Assembly: GCF_016907975.1 (NCBI RefSeq)
Contig: NZ_JAFBCY010000002.1
Coordinates: 992,001-1,056,000, forward strand
Source: Methylopila capsulata
GTDB taxonomy: Bacteria > Pseudomonadota > Alphaproteobacteria > Rhizobiales > Methylopilaceae
Length of the DNA stretch: 64,000 nt
Reading direction: 5' to 3'
Of this stretch, positions 18,442-25,572 are shown piece after piece. The notes beneath the pieces are model-generated. The model searched no databases. It was not told where the DNA came from and saw only the letters and a list, made by a program, of their open reading frames with translations. How positions within the stretch are numbered: position 1 is the first letter of the stretch; every line of letters begins with the position of its first letter. The position numbers and the translations under genes were made by a program.

Positions 18442-19062
18442 ATGACCCACCCGCTCTGGCTCCCGTCCGCGCCCCTCGCGCTCGCCTCGAAGAGCGCGAT
18501 CCGGGCCAAGGTCCTCACGGACGCCGGCCTGCCGGTGGAGGCGTTGCCAGCGGAGATCGAGGAGCGCGAGGTCGAGGCCGGCCTGACCGGCGACGGCGCG
18601 ACGCCGGCGAACGTGGCGGGCGCGCTGGCGGCCGCGAAGGCGGTGGACGTGTCGCTGCGGCTGCCGGGGCGCCTCGTGGTCGGCGCCGACCAGACCCTCG
18701 CGCTCGATGGCGAGCGCTTCACCAAGCCCGTCGACCGCGACGCGGGACGCCGCCAGCTTCAGCGGCTATCGGGCCGCACGCACACGCTGTCGTCGGGCGT
18801 GGCGCTTGCGCTCGACGGCGTCGCGCTCTGGACCGATGTCGCCGAGGCGCGTCTCACCATGCGCGCGCTCTCCGACGCCTTCATCGAATCCTATCTCGAC
18901 GCCGCCGGGGAGGGCGCGCGCCTGAGCGTCGGCGGCTATCAGTTCGAGGGCGTCGGGGCGCATCTGTTCGAGGCGGTGGACGGCGACTTCTTCACCATCC
19001 TCGGACTCCCGCTTCTCCCGCTGCTCGCGGCTCTGCGTCGCGCGAAGGCGGTCGCCGCGTGA
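18442..19062 (+). CDS. maf: Maf family nucleotide pyrophosphatase
   Basis: A 206-residue Maf/HAM1-fold house-cleaning pyrophosphatase that hydrolyses non-canonical NTPs to monophosphates and so keeps modified bases out of nucleic acids. It has the start LALASKSAIRAKVLTDAGL (a variant of the usual LASxSPRR), the catalytic-acid segment VVGADQTLALDGERFTKP, GRTHTLSSGVAL, and the C-terminal GGYQFEGVGAHLFEAVDGDFFTILGLPLLPLL. It overlaps aroE by 4 bp (GTGA), so translation is coupled. It is part of the conserved origin-right operon. Confidence 0.93.
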   Translation: MTHPLWLPSAPLALASKSAIRAKVLTDAGLPVEALPAEIEEREVEAGLTGDGATPANVAGALAAAKAVDVSLRLPGRLVVGADQTLALDGERFTKPVDRDAGRRQLQRLSGRTHTLSSGVALALDGVALWTDVAEARLTMRALSDAFIESYLDAAGEGARLSVGGYQFEGVGAHLFEAVDGDFFTILGLPLLPLLAALRRAKAVAA

Positions 19063-19916
19063 GCACGGAGCCGCGCGCCTGCGTGCTTGGATGGCCCGTC
19101 CGCCAATCGCGCTCGCCGATGATCCACGGCCACTGGCTGAAGATCTACGGCCTGCTGGGCTCCTACGAGCATGCCGAAGTGCCGCCTGAGGATTTCGAAG
19201 CCTTCGTCCGCGCCTTCGCGGAAAACGGCTTCGTGGGCGGCAACGTGACGGCTCCTCACAAGGAGGCGGCTTTCGCGCTGCTCGACCATGCGGAGCCGAG
19301 CGCGGCTGCGCTCGGGGCGGCCAACACGCTGTGGTTTGCGGACGATCGGCTTCACGGCGCGAACACCGACGGCTTCGGCTTCCTCGCCAATCTCGACGAC
19401 CGCGCGCCCGGCTGGGAGGGCGGTCGCAAGGTCGCGCTCGTGCTGGGCGCCGGAGGCGCGTCGCGGGCTGTGGCGCATGCTCTGGCCGGGCGCGGCTTCG
19501 AGCGGGTCGCCGTCGTGAACCGGACGGTGGAGCGGGCCGAGACGGTCGCTGCGCTCGCCGGCGCGGCGGGCGTCGCCTGCGGCTACGACGAACTCTGGCG
19601 CTGGCTGGCGCTGGCCGACGTGGTGGTCAACGCGACCTCGCTCGGCATGGCGGGCAAGGGCGCGCTGGACGTTCATCTCGGCGAGATGAGGGACGAGGCG
19701 GTGGTGACCGATCTCGTCTACGTGCCGCTGGAGACGCCGTTTCTCGCGGCGGCCAAGGCGCAGGGCAACCGCACTGTCGACGGCCTGGGGATGCTCCTGC
19801 ATCAGGCGGTCCCCGGCTTCGAACGCTGGTTCGGCGTCCGCCCCGAGGTGACGCCGGAACTGCGCGCGCTGGTGATCGACGATATCCTGCGCGGCCAGGA
19901 CGGCGGCCGCTCGTAG
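19059..19916 (+). CDS. aroE: Shikimate dehydrogenase
   Basis: A 285-residue NADP-dependent enzyme that reduces 3-dehydroshikimate to shikimate in aromatic amino-acid synthesis. The N-terminal substrate domain has GWPVRQSRSPMIH (the paired Ser-x-Ser), and NVTAPHKEAAF with the catalytic Lys; the cofactor loop is GAGGASRAVAHAL followed by VVNRTVERAE. It starts with GTG overlapping the maf stop codon. Length is normal. Confidence 0.96.
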   Translation: MSTEPRACVLGWPVRQSRSPMIHGHWLKIYGLLGSYEHAEVPPEDFEAFVRAFAENGFVGGNVTAPHKEAAFALLDHAEPSAAALGAANTLWFADDRLHGANTDGFGFLANLDDRAPGWEGGRKVALVLGAGGASRAVAHALAGRGFERVAVVNRTVERAETVAALAGAAGVACGYDELWRWLALADVVVNATSLGMAGKGALDVHLGEMRDEAVVTDLVYVPLETPFLAAAKAQGNRTVDGLGMLLHQAVPGFERWFGVRPEVTPELRALVIDDILRGQDGGRS

Positions 19917-19930
19917 GAAGGGAGACGCTC

Positions 19931-20143
19931 GTGGGACTGACGTTCGCGCTTCTGGCGCTGAAGCTTGTGTCGCTTGCCGGTTCGATCGCGACCACCGCGG
20001 GTTTTGTCGGCCTGTTCGCCTTCAAGGACCTGCTCGGCCCCCACGTCGCGACGCTGCTGATCGGCGGGTTCCTCGCGATCGCGGTCGGCGAAGGCGCGGC
20101 CTGGCTGGTCGCGCGGAACGCCAAGGCCAAGGTTGAGGCGTGA
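19931..20143 (+). CDS. Small membrane protein of unknown function between aroE and coaE
   Basis: A 70-residue protein starting at a GTG with a good AAGGGAG ribosome binding site. Two hydrophobic segments (about residues 3-28 and 35-60) are joined by a short FKDLLGPH loop, and the tail is basic ([10 protein letters not shown]). Its stop overlaps the GTG start of coaE by 4 bp (GTGA), and it begins 14 bp after aroE, so it is placed and spaced like a true operon member. I do not recognise the family. No enzyme motif is visible; an inner-membrane protein with both ends on the same side is likely. Confidence 0.72.
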   Translation: MGLTFALLALKLVSLAGSIATTAGFVGLFAFKDLLGPHVATLLIGGFLAIAVGEGAAWLVARNAKAKVEA

Positions 20144-20745
20144 TCGTCATCGGCCTCACCGGCTCCATCGGCATGGGCAAATCCACCACCGCGAAGCTGT
20201 TCGCGGAGGAGGGCGTTCCGGTGCACGACGCCGACGCTGTGGTCCACGCGCTCTACGCCGGCCGTGCGGTCCCGTTGGTGGAGGCGGCGTTTCCGGGCGT
20301 CGCGCGCGACGGCGCGGTGGACCGGAAGGAGTTGGGGACGAGGGTGATCGGGGACGCCGCCGCTCTGGCGAAGCTGGAGGCGATCGTCCATCCTCTCGTG
20401 CGTGAGGCCGAGGCCGCCTTCCTCGCCGCCCGCCGCGCCGAGGGCGCCGACGTCGTCGTGCTCGACATCCCGCTGCTGTTCGAAAGCGGCCGAGACGGCG
20501 CCGTCGATCTCGTCGTCGTGGTCAGCGCCGGCCCCGGGGAGCAGCGCCGCCGGGTGATGCAGCGGCCCGGAATGACCGAGGAGACCTTTCGCGCCGTGCT
20601 CGCCCGCCAGACCCCCGACGCCGACAAGCGCGCCCGCGCCGACGTGGTGATCGACACCGCGCAAGGTATCGAGCCTGCCCGCGCGCAAGTGCGCGCGCTG
20701 CTCGTCCGCCTCCGGTCGCGCGACGGAGGCCTGACCGATGCGTGA
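20140..20745 (+). CDS. coaE: Dephospho-CoA kinase
   Basis: A 201-residue P-loop kinase that completes coenzyme A synthesis by phosphorylating the 3'-OH of dephospho-CoA. The Walker A motif is [14 protein letters not shown] (about residues 7-20); [11 protein letters not shown] follows with the substrate Asp, then IVHPLVRE and [12 protein letters not shown], and the lid segment [18 protein letters not shown]. It starts with GTG overlapping the preceding small gene and overlaps dnaQ by 8 bp. Confidence 0.97.
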   Translation: MIVIGLTGSIGMGKSTTAKLFAEEGVPVHDADAVVHALYAGRAVPLVEAAFPGVARDGAVDRKELGTRVIGDAAALAKLEAIVHPLVREAEAAFLAARRAEGADVVVLDIPLLFESGRDGAVDLVVVVSAGPGEQRRRVMQRPGMTEETFRAVLARQTPDADKRARADVVIDTAQGIEPARAQVRALLVRLRSRDGGLTDA

Positions 20746-21448
20746 GATCGTCCTCGACACCGAGACCACCGGCCTCGATCCGCTCAAGGGCGATCGGGTC
20801 GTCGAGATCGGGTGCGTCGAGTTGCTCAACCGCATCCCGACCGGCGCGCATTGTCATCTTTATGTTAACCCCGAGCGCGACATGCCGGAGGAAGCGTTCC
20901 GTGTCCACGGCCTGTCGGCGGAGTTCCTGAGCACCAAGCCGGTCTTCGCCGCGGTCGCCCAGGAGTTCCTGGAGTTCATCGCCGACGATGCGCTGGTGAT
21001 CCACAACGCGGCCTTCGACGTCGGCTTCCTGAACATGGAGCTCCGGAAGATCGGCCAGCCGGAACTCGCCCAGCACCGCATCGTCGACACCCTGCAGCTC
21101 GCGCGCCGGCGCAATCCCGGCGGCTCAGCCTCGCTCGACGCGCTCTGCCAGCGCTATGGCATCGACAACTCGCGCCGCACCAAGCACGGCGCGCTGCTCG
21201 ACAGCGAGATTCTGGCGGAGGTCTATCTCGAGCTGTTGGGCGGTCGTCAGGCGACGCTCGGCCTCTCGCACCTCACCGACCGCAACCTCCGCGGCGGCCG
21301 CGCCGTCGCGCCGCGTCCCACGCCGCTGCCGTCGCGCCTGACGGCCGACGATCTCGCCGCCCACGCCGCCTTCATCGCGACCCTCGGGGGCGGCTCGCCG
21401 ATGTGGCGGGAGTATCTGGACGCGCCGGACGCGGTCGCCGCCGAGTAG
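20738..21448 (+). CDS. dnaQ: DNA polymerase III epsilon subunit (3'-5' proofreading exonuclease)
   Basis: A 236-residue DEDDh exonuclease. Exo I is [10 protein letters not shown] (metal ligands D7 and E9), Exo II has [11 protein letters not shown], and Exo III has [18 protein letters not shown] with the catalytic His and Asp. The C-terminal tail (about 185-236) would contact the polymerase alpha subunit. It proofreads replication errors within the Pol III core. It closes the aroE-coaE-dnaQ run; normally secB would follow in this order, but here yggS does. Confidence 0.97.
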   Translation: MREIVLDTETTGLDPLKGDRVVEIGCVELLNRIPTGAHCHLYVNPERDMPEEAFRVHGLSAEFLSTKPVFAAVAQEFLEFIADDALVIHNAAFDVGFLNMELRKIGQPELAQHRIVDTLQLARRRNPGGSASLDALCQRYGIDNSRRTKHGALLDSEILAEVYLELLGGRQATLGLSHLTDRNLRGGRAVAPRPTPLPSRLTADDLAAHAAFIATLGGGSPMWREYLDAPDAVAAE

Positions 21449-21528
21449 CGACGCCCCTTGATCTCGTTTACGTTTCGGCGTTTCGCACGCGCGTGAAGGG
21501 CGTGTTCTGCGTGTCCCGAGGAGCCGTT

Positions 21529-22203
21529 ATGTCCGACGCCCCCGCCCGTCTCGCCCTGGTGCGCGCCGCCCTCGCCAAGGCGGAGCGCGCCGCCGGCCGC
21601 CCGGAGGGCGAGACGACGCTGATTGCGGTGTCCAAGACCTTCGACGCGGCGGACATCCTGCCCGTGCTCGAGGCCGGCCAACGCACGTTTGGCGAAAACC
21701 GGGTGCAGGAGTCCCAGGCCAAATGGCCGGAGCTCAAGGCGCAATTTCAGGACGTCGAGCTCCACCTCATCGGCCCGCTGCAGTCCAACAAGACGGCGGA
21801 GGCGGTCGCGCTGTTCGACGCCATCCACACCGTCGATCGGCCGAAGATCGCCCAGGCGATCGCCAAGGAGATGGCCGCGCAGGGCCGCAGCCTGAAGCTC
21901 TTCGTGCAGGTGAACGTGGGGTCCGAGCCGCAGAAGGCCGGCGTCGATCCCGAGGACGCCGACGCCTTCGTCGCGCAATGCCGAGACGCCTACGGCCTCG
22001 AGATCGAAGGGCTGATGTGCATCCCGCCCGTGGACGAACCGCCTGCGCCCTACTTCGCGCTCCTCGACCAGATCGCGCGACGCAACGGGCTCAAGGGCCT
22101 GTCGATGGGGATGAGCTCCGACTTCGCGGACGCCGTGCCGTTCGGCGCGACGCATGTGCGCGTCGGCAGCGCGATCTTCGGGACGCGGCCGAAGCCGGAG
22201 TGA
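21529..22203 (+). CDS. yggS: YggS family pyridoxal-phosphate homeostasis protein
   Basis: A 224-residue TIM-barrel PLP-binding protein. The PLP lysine is in LIAVSKTFDA (about residue 36); FGENRVQE, HLIGPLQSNKT, and the phosphate-binding end GLSMGMSSDFADAVPFGATHVRVGSAIFG are diagnostic. These proteins buffer PLP and affect amino-acid balance. I chose the ATG at 21529, with GAGGAG upstream, over an earlier in-frame start. In related genomes this gene lies beside leuS; here it follows dnaQ. Confidence 0.95.
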   Translation: MSDAPARLALVRAALAKAERAAGRPEGETTLIAVSKTFDAADILPVLEAGQRTFGENRVQESQAKWPELKAQFQDVELHLIGPLQSNKTAEAVALFDAIHTVDRPKIAQAIAKEMAAQGRSLKLFVQVNVGSEPQKAGVDPEDADAFVAQCRDAYGLEIEGLMCIPPVDEPPAPYFALLDQIARRNGLKGLSMGMSSDFADAVPFGATHVRVGSAIFGTRPKPE

Positions 22204-22213
22204 AAGTCGGGAT

Positions 22214-22257
22214 GCGGAGGGGGGTCCCAAAACGCGACGACGAAACCCCGCCTCCGC
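22214..22257 (+). terminator. Long stem-loop 10 bp after yggS
   Basis: GCGGAGG (22214-22220) plus the following GGGG pairs with CCCC (22246-22249) and CCTCCGC (22251-22257), with one bulged G and a loop of about 21 nt. No T-run follows, so it is a probable 3'-end structure rather than a canonical intrinsic terminator. Confidence 0.5.
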
Positions 22258-22412
22258 CCGAACTGACGCCGGTACGCATGAACCAGATCCGGCGATCCTG
22301 AGTGTGCAAGCGCCTTGCCAGTCCACGATGGCGCCTTCGCGCCCAAGATGTGGGGCTTTGAGGGCGCAGACGGTCAACAGCTAGTGAGTCTGCCAAGAGC
22401 GTTTCGCAGCGC

Positions 22413-22451
22413 GCGTCGCGTTTTGCGACGCGGTTCGCAAATTGCGAAACC
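22413..22451. repeat. Two adjoining hairpins rich in TTCGC/GCGAA
   Basis: GCGTCGC (22413-22419) pairs with GCGACGC (22425-22431); directly next, GGTTCGC (22432-22438) pairs with GCGAAACC (22444-22451) with one bulge. The back-to-back symmetric sequences could be a protein-binding site or a 3'-end structure for the TerB gene. Confidence 0.5.
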
Positions 22452-22528
22452 GACGGAATGATCGGCGTCCCGGTTCGGATCGGGTCTCGCGCCCGCGCCG
22501 TCGTCGACCGGCAAGCCGCGCGTGGACG

Positions 22529-23017
22529 TCAGTCCCTGACGGGCGTGTCCGACAACGGACGGGCGCGGGCGGCGATGCGTCGTTTCAGCTCGACGCGTTC
22601 CCGCGTCGAAACGCCGAGCAGTTCGGCGACGCGCCACACCACGTTGTCCTCGAGCTCGTTGACCGCGCCGTCCGAGAACACGAGCTCCCACATCATCTCG
22701 ATGACGCCGGCCCGGCCCTCCGCGTCCAGCGAGCGCTTGAGCACGCTCGTGAAGGCATAGAGGTCGACCGCCTCCTGATCGCGCCGGCGGGCGAGGGCGA
22801 GAAGCTCGTCGGTCTCGCTTTCGGACAGACCGAATCGCGACCGCACGATCCCGTGCAACGCGTCGCGCTCCTGCTCCTCGACGACGCCGTCGACGCCCAG
22901 CAGGTGAACCATCAGCGCTGCGGCCGCGACGCGGTGGTCGGACACCGAAAACGGCTCCGTCGCCTCCTCGCCGGTGCCGGCGAGCTCGTTCATGAAATGC
23001 CGCAGACTGTCGAACAT
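22529..23017 (-). CDS. TerB family tellurite-resistance-like protein
   Basis: A 162-residue all-helical protein. After a short N-terminus come two related halves: SDHRVAAAALMVHLLGVDGVVEEQERDALHGIV and GVIEMMWELVFSDGAVNELEDNVVWRVAELLGV, each with acidic residues (VDGVVEEQE and SDGAVNELED) at the site that binds metal in TerB. TerB domains occur in tellurite and stress-response modules, but this stand-alone housekeeping type is widespread in alphaproteobacteria without other ter genes. None is nearby. A tRNA gene lies upstream. Confidence 0.88.
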   Translation of the reverse strand: MFDSLRHFMNELAGTGEEATEPFSVSDHRVAAAALMVHLLGVDGVVEEQERDALHGIVRSRFGLSESETDELLALARRRDQEAVDLYAFTSVLKRSLDAEGRAGVIEMMWELVFSDGAVNELEDNVVWRVAELLGVSTRERVELKRRIAARARPLSDTPVRD

Positions 23018-23145
23018 GCGTCCCCGCTCCGCCCAAGACGCCGATCAGCGTCCGTCCCGCAGGGCGTCAGCGGCAGGTATAGACGGCCGCCGCCCAGGTC
23101 CGGTAGGACGCGGAAGCGACACTGACGCGATTTCGAACGGAGGAA

Positions 23146-23221
23146 TGGTGCCGCTTGCGTGACTCGAACACGCGACCCCGTCATTACGAATGACGTGCTC
23201 TACCAACTGAGCTAAAGCGGC
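23146..23221 (-). tRNA. tRNA-Thr(CGT)
   Basis: Minus-strand tRNA of 76 nt including an encoded CCA at 23148-23146. The acceptor stem (GCCGCTT with AAGCGGC), D arm with AGTTGGTA loop, anticodon stem CGTCA/TGACG around TTCGTAA, and T arm (GCGTG/CACGC with TTCGAGT loop) all pair. The anticodon is CGT, reading ACG (Thr). The encoded CCA and flanking sequence show no sign of an attachment site or integrated element. Confidence 0.96.
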
Positions 23222-23287
23222 GACGGCGCACCCTCTACCGAAAGGGCGCTCCGAATGCAAGGCGCGACGTGCGAAGCGTCGCCGAAA

Positions 23288-24922
23288 TCAGGCCGGCGGG
23301 ATGTACTGGTACAGCCACGTCTCGGTCAGCACCCGATCCCCGACCTTCATGTAGCAGCGCATTTCGACCGGCTCCGTCCCCTCCGCCGTCAGGTCGAACT
23401 GCGCGCGCCAATGGCCCGGAACGTCGCTCGGCACCGCCTCGGCGAAGACGTAGGAGAACGTCCCGCGGGACGCCCAGAGCACCGGCTCCACGGTCTGGCC
23501 GTAGGGGATGTCGGTCAGCGGCCCGCCGAGGAACTCGATCATGAACTTGCGCACGCCCGGCGGCCGCGGCAGGCCGGGCTGGCCGCCCCGGCCGAGCCTG
23601 GTGGCCACCACGCGGCCGAGCGGAGTGGGGTAGGGCTCTTCGTCCAGCCAGTGCAGCTTGTAGGCCAGCGCCACGGTGTCGCCCGCCTTGGTGGGCTCAG
23701 AGGGGATCCAGTAGGCCACCACGTTGTCGTGGATCTCGTCGTCGGTCGGCAGCTCCACGAGCTGCACCACACCCTTGCCCCAGTCGCCCACCGGCTCGAT
23801 CCAGGTCGAGGGGCGATCCTGGTACTTCACGCCGTCCTGGTAGTGGTCGAACACCCGGTCGCGCTGCAGAAGGCCGAAGCCGCGCGGGCGCTCGTCCGTG
23901 AAGCTCGAGGTCATGATGCGCGGCGGGTTGTTCAGCGGCCGCCAGATCCGCTCGCCGGCGCCGGTCCACATGGCCAGGCCGTCGGAGTCGTGCACCTCGG
24001 GGCGCCAGTCGATTAGCGACGGCTTCTGCGCTTCCGAGAACCAGTACATTGAGGTCAGCGCGGCAAGCCCGAGCCGCGGCACGTCCTGGCGCATGGTCAC
24101 GGTCGCTTCGATCTCCATCAGCGTGCCGGCGGTGCGATGGATCAGGAAGCGATAGGCGCCGGCGAGCGACGGGCCGTCGAGCAGCGCGTAGACCGTGACC
24201 GGGTCGCCGTCGGTCTTTGCCGGTTCGAACCAGAAGGCGGTGAAGTCCGGGAACTCCTCCGCCGCGCCGGGCTGAGGAAACAGCGCCACGCCGCGCGCGG
24301 ACATGCCGACCTGTCCCTTGCCCCCGATGGCGCGGAAGTAGGAGGCGCCGAGGAAGGTCGCGAAGGGCTCGCGCGTCTTCCAGTCGCCCTTGTCGGTGAC
24401 CTGGTCCTTGGCCTCGCGGACCCAGAGGCCCGCGTAGGCCGAAGGCTGCGGCGGCAGGCCCTTGGCGACGTGGTCGGCCGGCATGTCGAAGTAGGCGGGA
24501 TCGTAGAGGATCTCGCGCGACTTGCCCTCGGCGACCGCGTGCATGCGGACCGTCTTGGGGAAGAACTGGCCGACGTGCATGAAGGTGATGGGATAGGCGC
24601 CCGGCGATTTGCCGTAGAGCGCGTGCTCCGGGTTGAACTTCAGCTTGCCGTGGGCGTCGTAATCGATCTTCCGGACGATGTCCGGGTTCGGCCGCGGGGG
24701 CTCGGCGTAGGGCTTCGAGGCCTTCGCCTTCGCGAGCGCCTTCAGCCCGTCGTAGGAGAAGGGCTCTGCCGGACCGAATTTCAGGTCGTCGCCGGCTGCG
24801 CCTTGCGCAAAGGCGGGCGTCCCCAACGCGATCGCCGCCTGCGCGGCGAGGCCGATCTGCAGCAGCGCGCGGCGGTCGAGGAGGGAAACGGAGGAGGCGT
24901 CGGGCGAAGGCCGGCGGGACAT
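23288..24922 (-). CDS. opgD: Periplasmic glucan biosynthesis protein D (OpgD/MdoD type)
   Basis: A 544-residue protein with a twin-arginine signal (LLDRRALLQIGLAAQAAIAL, residues 14-33; Ala-rich cleavage site near AFAQGA), so it is exported folded by Tat, as E. coli OpgD is and OpgG is not. The body shows the OpgG/D landmarks SYDGLKALAK, FLGASYFRA, EFPDFTAFWFEPA, EVHDSDGLAMWTGAGERIWRPLNNP, GFGLLQRDR, and ETWLYQYIPPA at the end. It helps make osmoregulated periplasmic glucans. I start at the ATG at 24922; an in-frame ATG 24 codons upstream would spoil the Tat signal position. The strand and spacing suggest its own transcript. Confidence 0.9.
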   Translation of the reverse strand: MSRRPSPDASSVSLLDRRALLQIGLAAQAAIALGTPAFAQGAAGDDLKFGPAEPFSYDGLKALAKAKASKPYAEPPRPNPDIVRKIDYDAHGKLKFNPEHALYGKSPGAYPITFMHVGQFFPKTVRMHAVAEGKSREILYDPAYFDMPADHVAKGLPPQPSAYAGLWVREAKDQVTDKGDWKTREPFATFLGASYFRAIGGKGQVGMSARGVALFPQPGAAEEFPDFTAFWFEPAKTDGDPVTVYALLDGPSLAGAYRFLIHRTAGTLMEIEATVTMRQDVPRLGLAALTSMYWFSEAQKPSLIDWRPEVHDSDGLAMWTGAGERIWRPLNNPPRIMTSSFTDERPRGFGLLQRDRVFDHYQDGVKYQDRPSTWIEPVGDWGKGVVQLVELPTDDEIHDNVVAYWIPSEPTKAGDTVALAYKLHWLDEEPYPTPLGRVVATRLGRGGQPGLPRPPGVRKFMIEFLGGPLTDIPYGQTVEPVLWASRGTFSYVFAEAVPSDVPGHWRAQFDLTAEGTEPVEMRCYMKVGDRVLTETWLYQYIPPA

Positions 24923-25059
24923 GAAGCTCTCAAGCGTCGAGGAAGGACGGTGGAGCTTCGTGATATAGCGCGATTTCGGTCGCGAGAAGGCCAAGGCGCT
25001 CGCGAGCGATCACGTGTCCGCGCCGACGCGGGAGCGCGTCGACGACAGAGAGCCCGCTG

Positions 25060-25512
25060 TCAGGAGCCGGCGGCCTCGGCCACCACGGCGGCGACGGCGC
25101 GGCCGGCGGCGGCGGCCTCGTCGGCGCTGAGGCCATGGCGCTTCGACAGCGCCTTCGGATCGTCATAGGCGATCGAGACGAAGTCGCCTTCCATGTAGAC
25201 AAGAGCACGCAGCGGCAAGTCGAGCGCATCGAGCGCACGGGCGGAGGCGTCGGCTGTGTGATGGGGGTCGGCGAAGAGCACGAGGGTCGCCGGGGTGGCG
25301 GAAGCGGACTGCTCGACCTTCACGACCGTGGAGACGCCGCGGCGGCGGAGCGAGGCTTCGAGCGCCTGGACCGTGGGGGCCACGCCGTGGGCGCTGCGCA
25401 CCACGATTGGCTCTCCGGATTTGGTGACGGCCTCGGCCGGTCCGCTCATCGGCAGCAGAGCGACGGCGAGCACGAAGAGCAGGATCGCCGAGACGAAAAT
25501 CGCGACGCGCAT
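25060..25512 (-). CDS. Periplasmic DUF302 family protein
   Basis: A 150-residue protein with a signal peptide (hydrophobic about residues 3-20) and a DUF302 domain: VQALEASLRRRGVSTVVKVEQSA, then LVLFADPHHTADASARALDALDLPLRALVYMEGDFVSIAYDDP, the core of this family. DUF302 proteins are small secreted or cytosolic proteins often found beside copper or sulfur-redox genes; the biochemical role is unknown. It lies 60 bp downstream of the Cu(I) ATPase on the same strand, so they may be co-expressed. No Cys is present, so it is not a Cys-based metal chaperone. Confidence 0.82.
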   Translation of the reverse strand: MRVAIFVSAILLFVLAVALLPMSGPAEAVTKSGEPIVVRSAHGVAPTVQALEASLRRRGVSTVVKVEQSASATPATLVLFADPHHTADASARALDALDLPLRALVYMEGDFVSIAYDDPKALSKRHGLSADEAAAAGRAVAAVVAEAAGS

Positions 25513-25572
25513 TTTAGAACCCCCGAGAGACGCAAACGCCCGTGTGACGCGCCTATAACGCGCTCGGAGGGA

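Larger units (their letters stand above)
22204..22528. other. Intergenic region between convergent yggS and TerB genes
   Basis: This 325-bp region holds no convincing open frame. It contains a strong stem after yggS (22214-22257) and two adjoining hairpins at 22413-22451, listed separately. Confidence 0.5.

Noticed and set aside
22529-23017. Tellurite-resistance operon
   Set aside because: Only a stand-alone TerB-fold protein is present; no terA, terC, terD or terZ genes lie nearby.
22529-23221. Integrated element at the tRNA-Thr gene
   Set aside because: No integrase, no direct repeat of the tRNA 3' end, and normal housekeeping genes on both sides.
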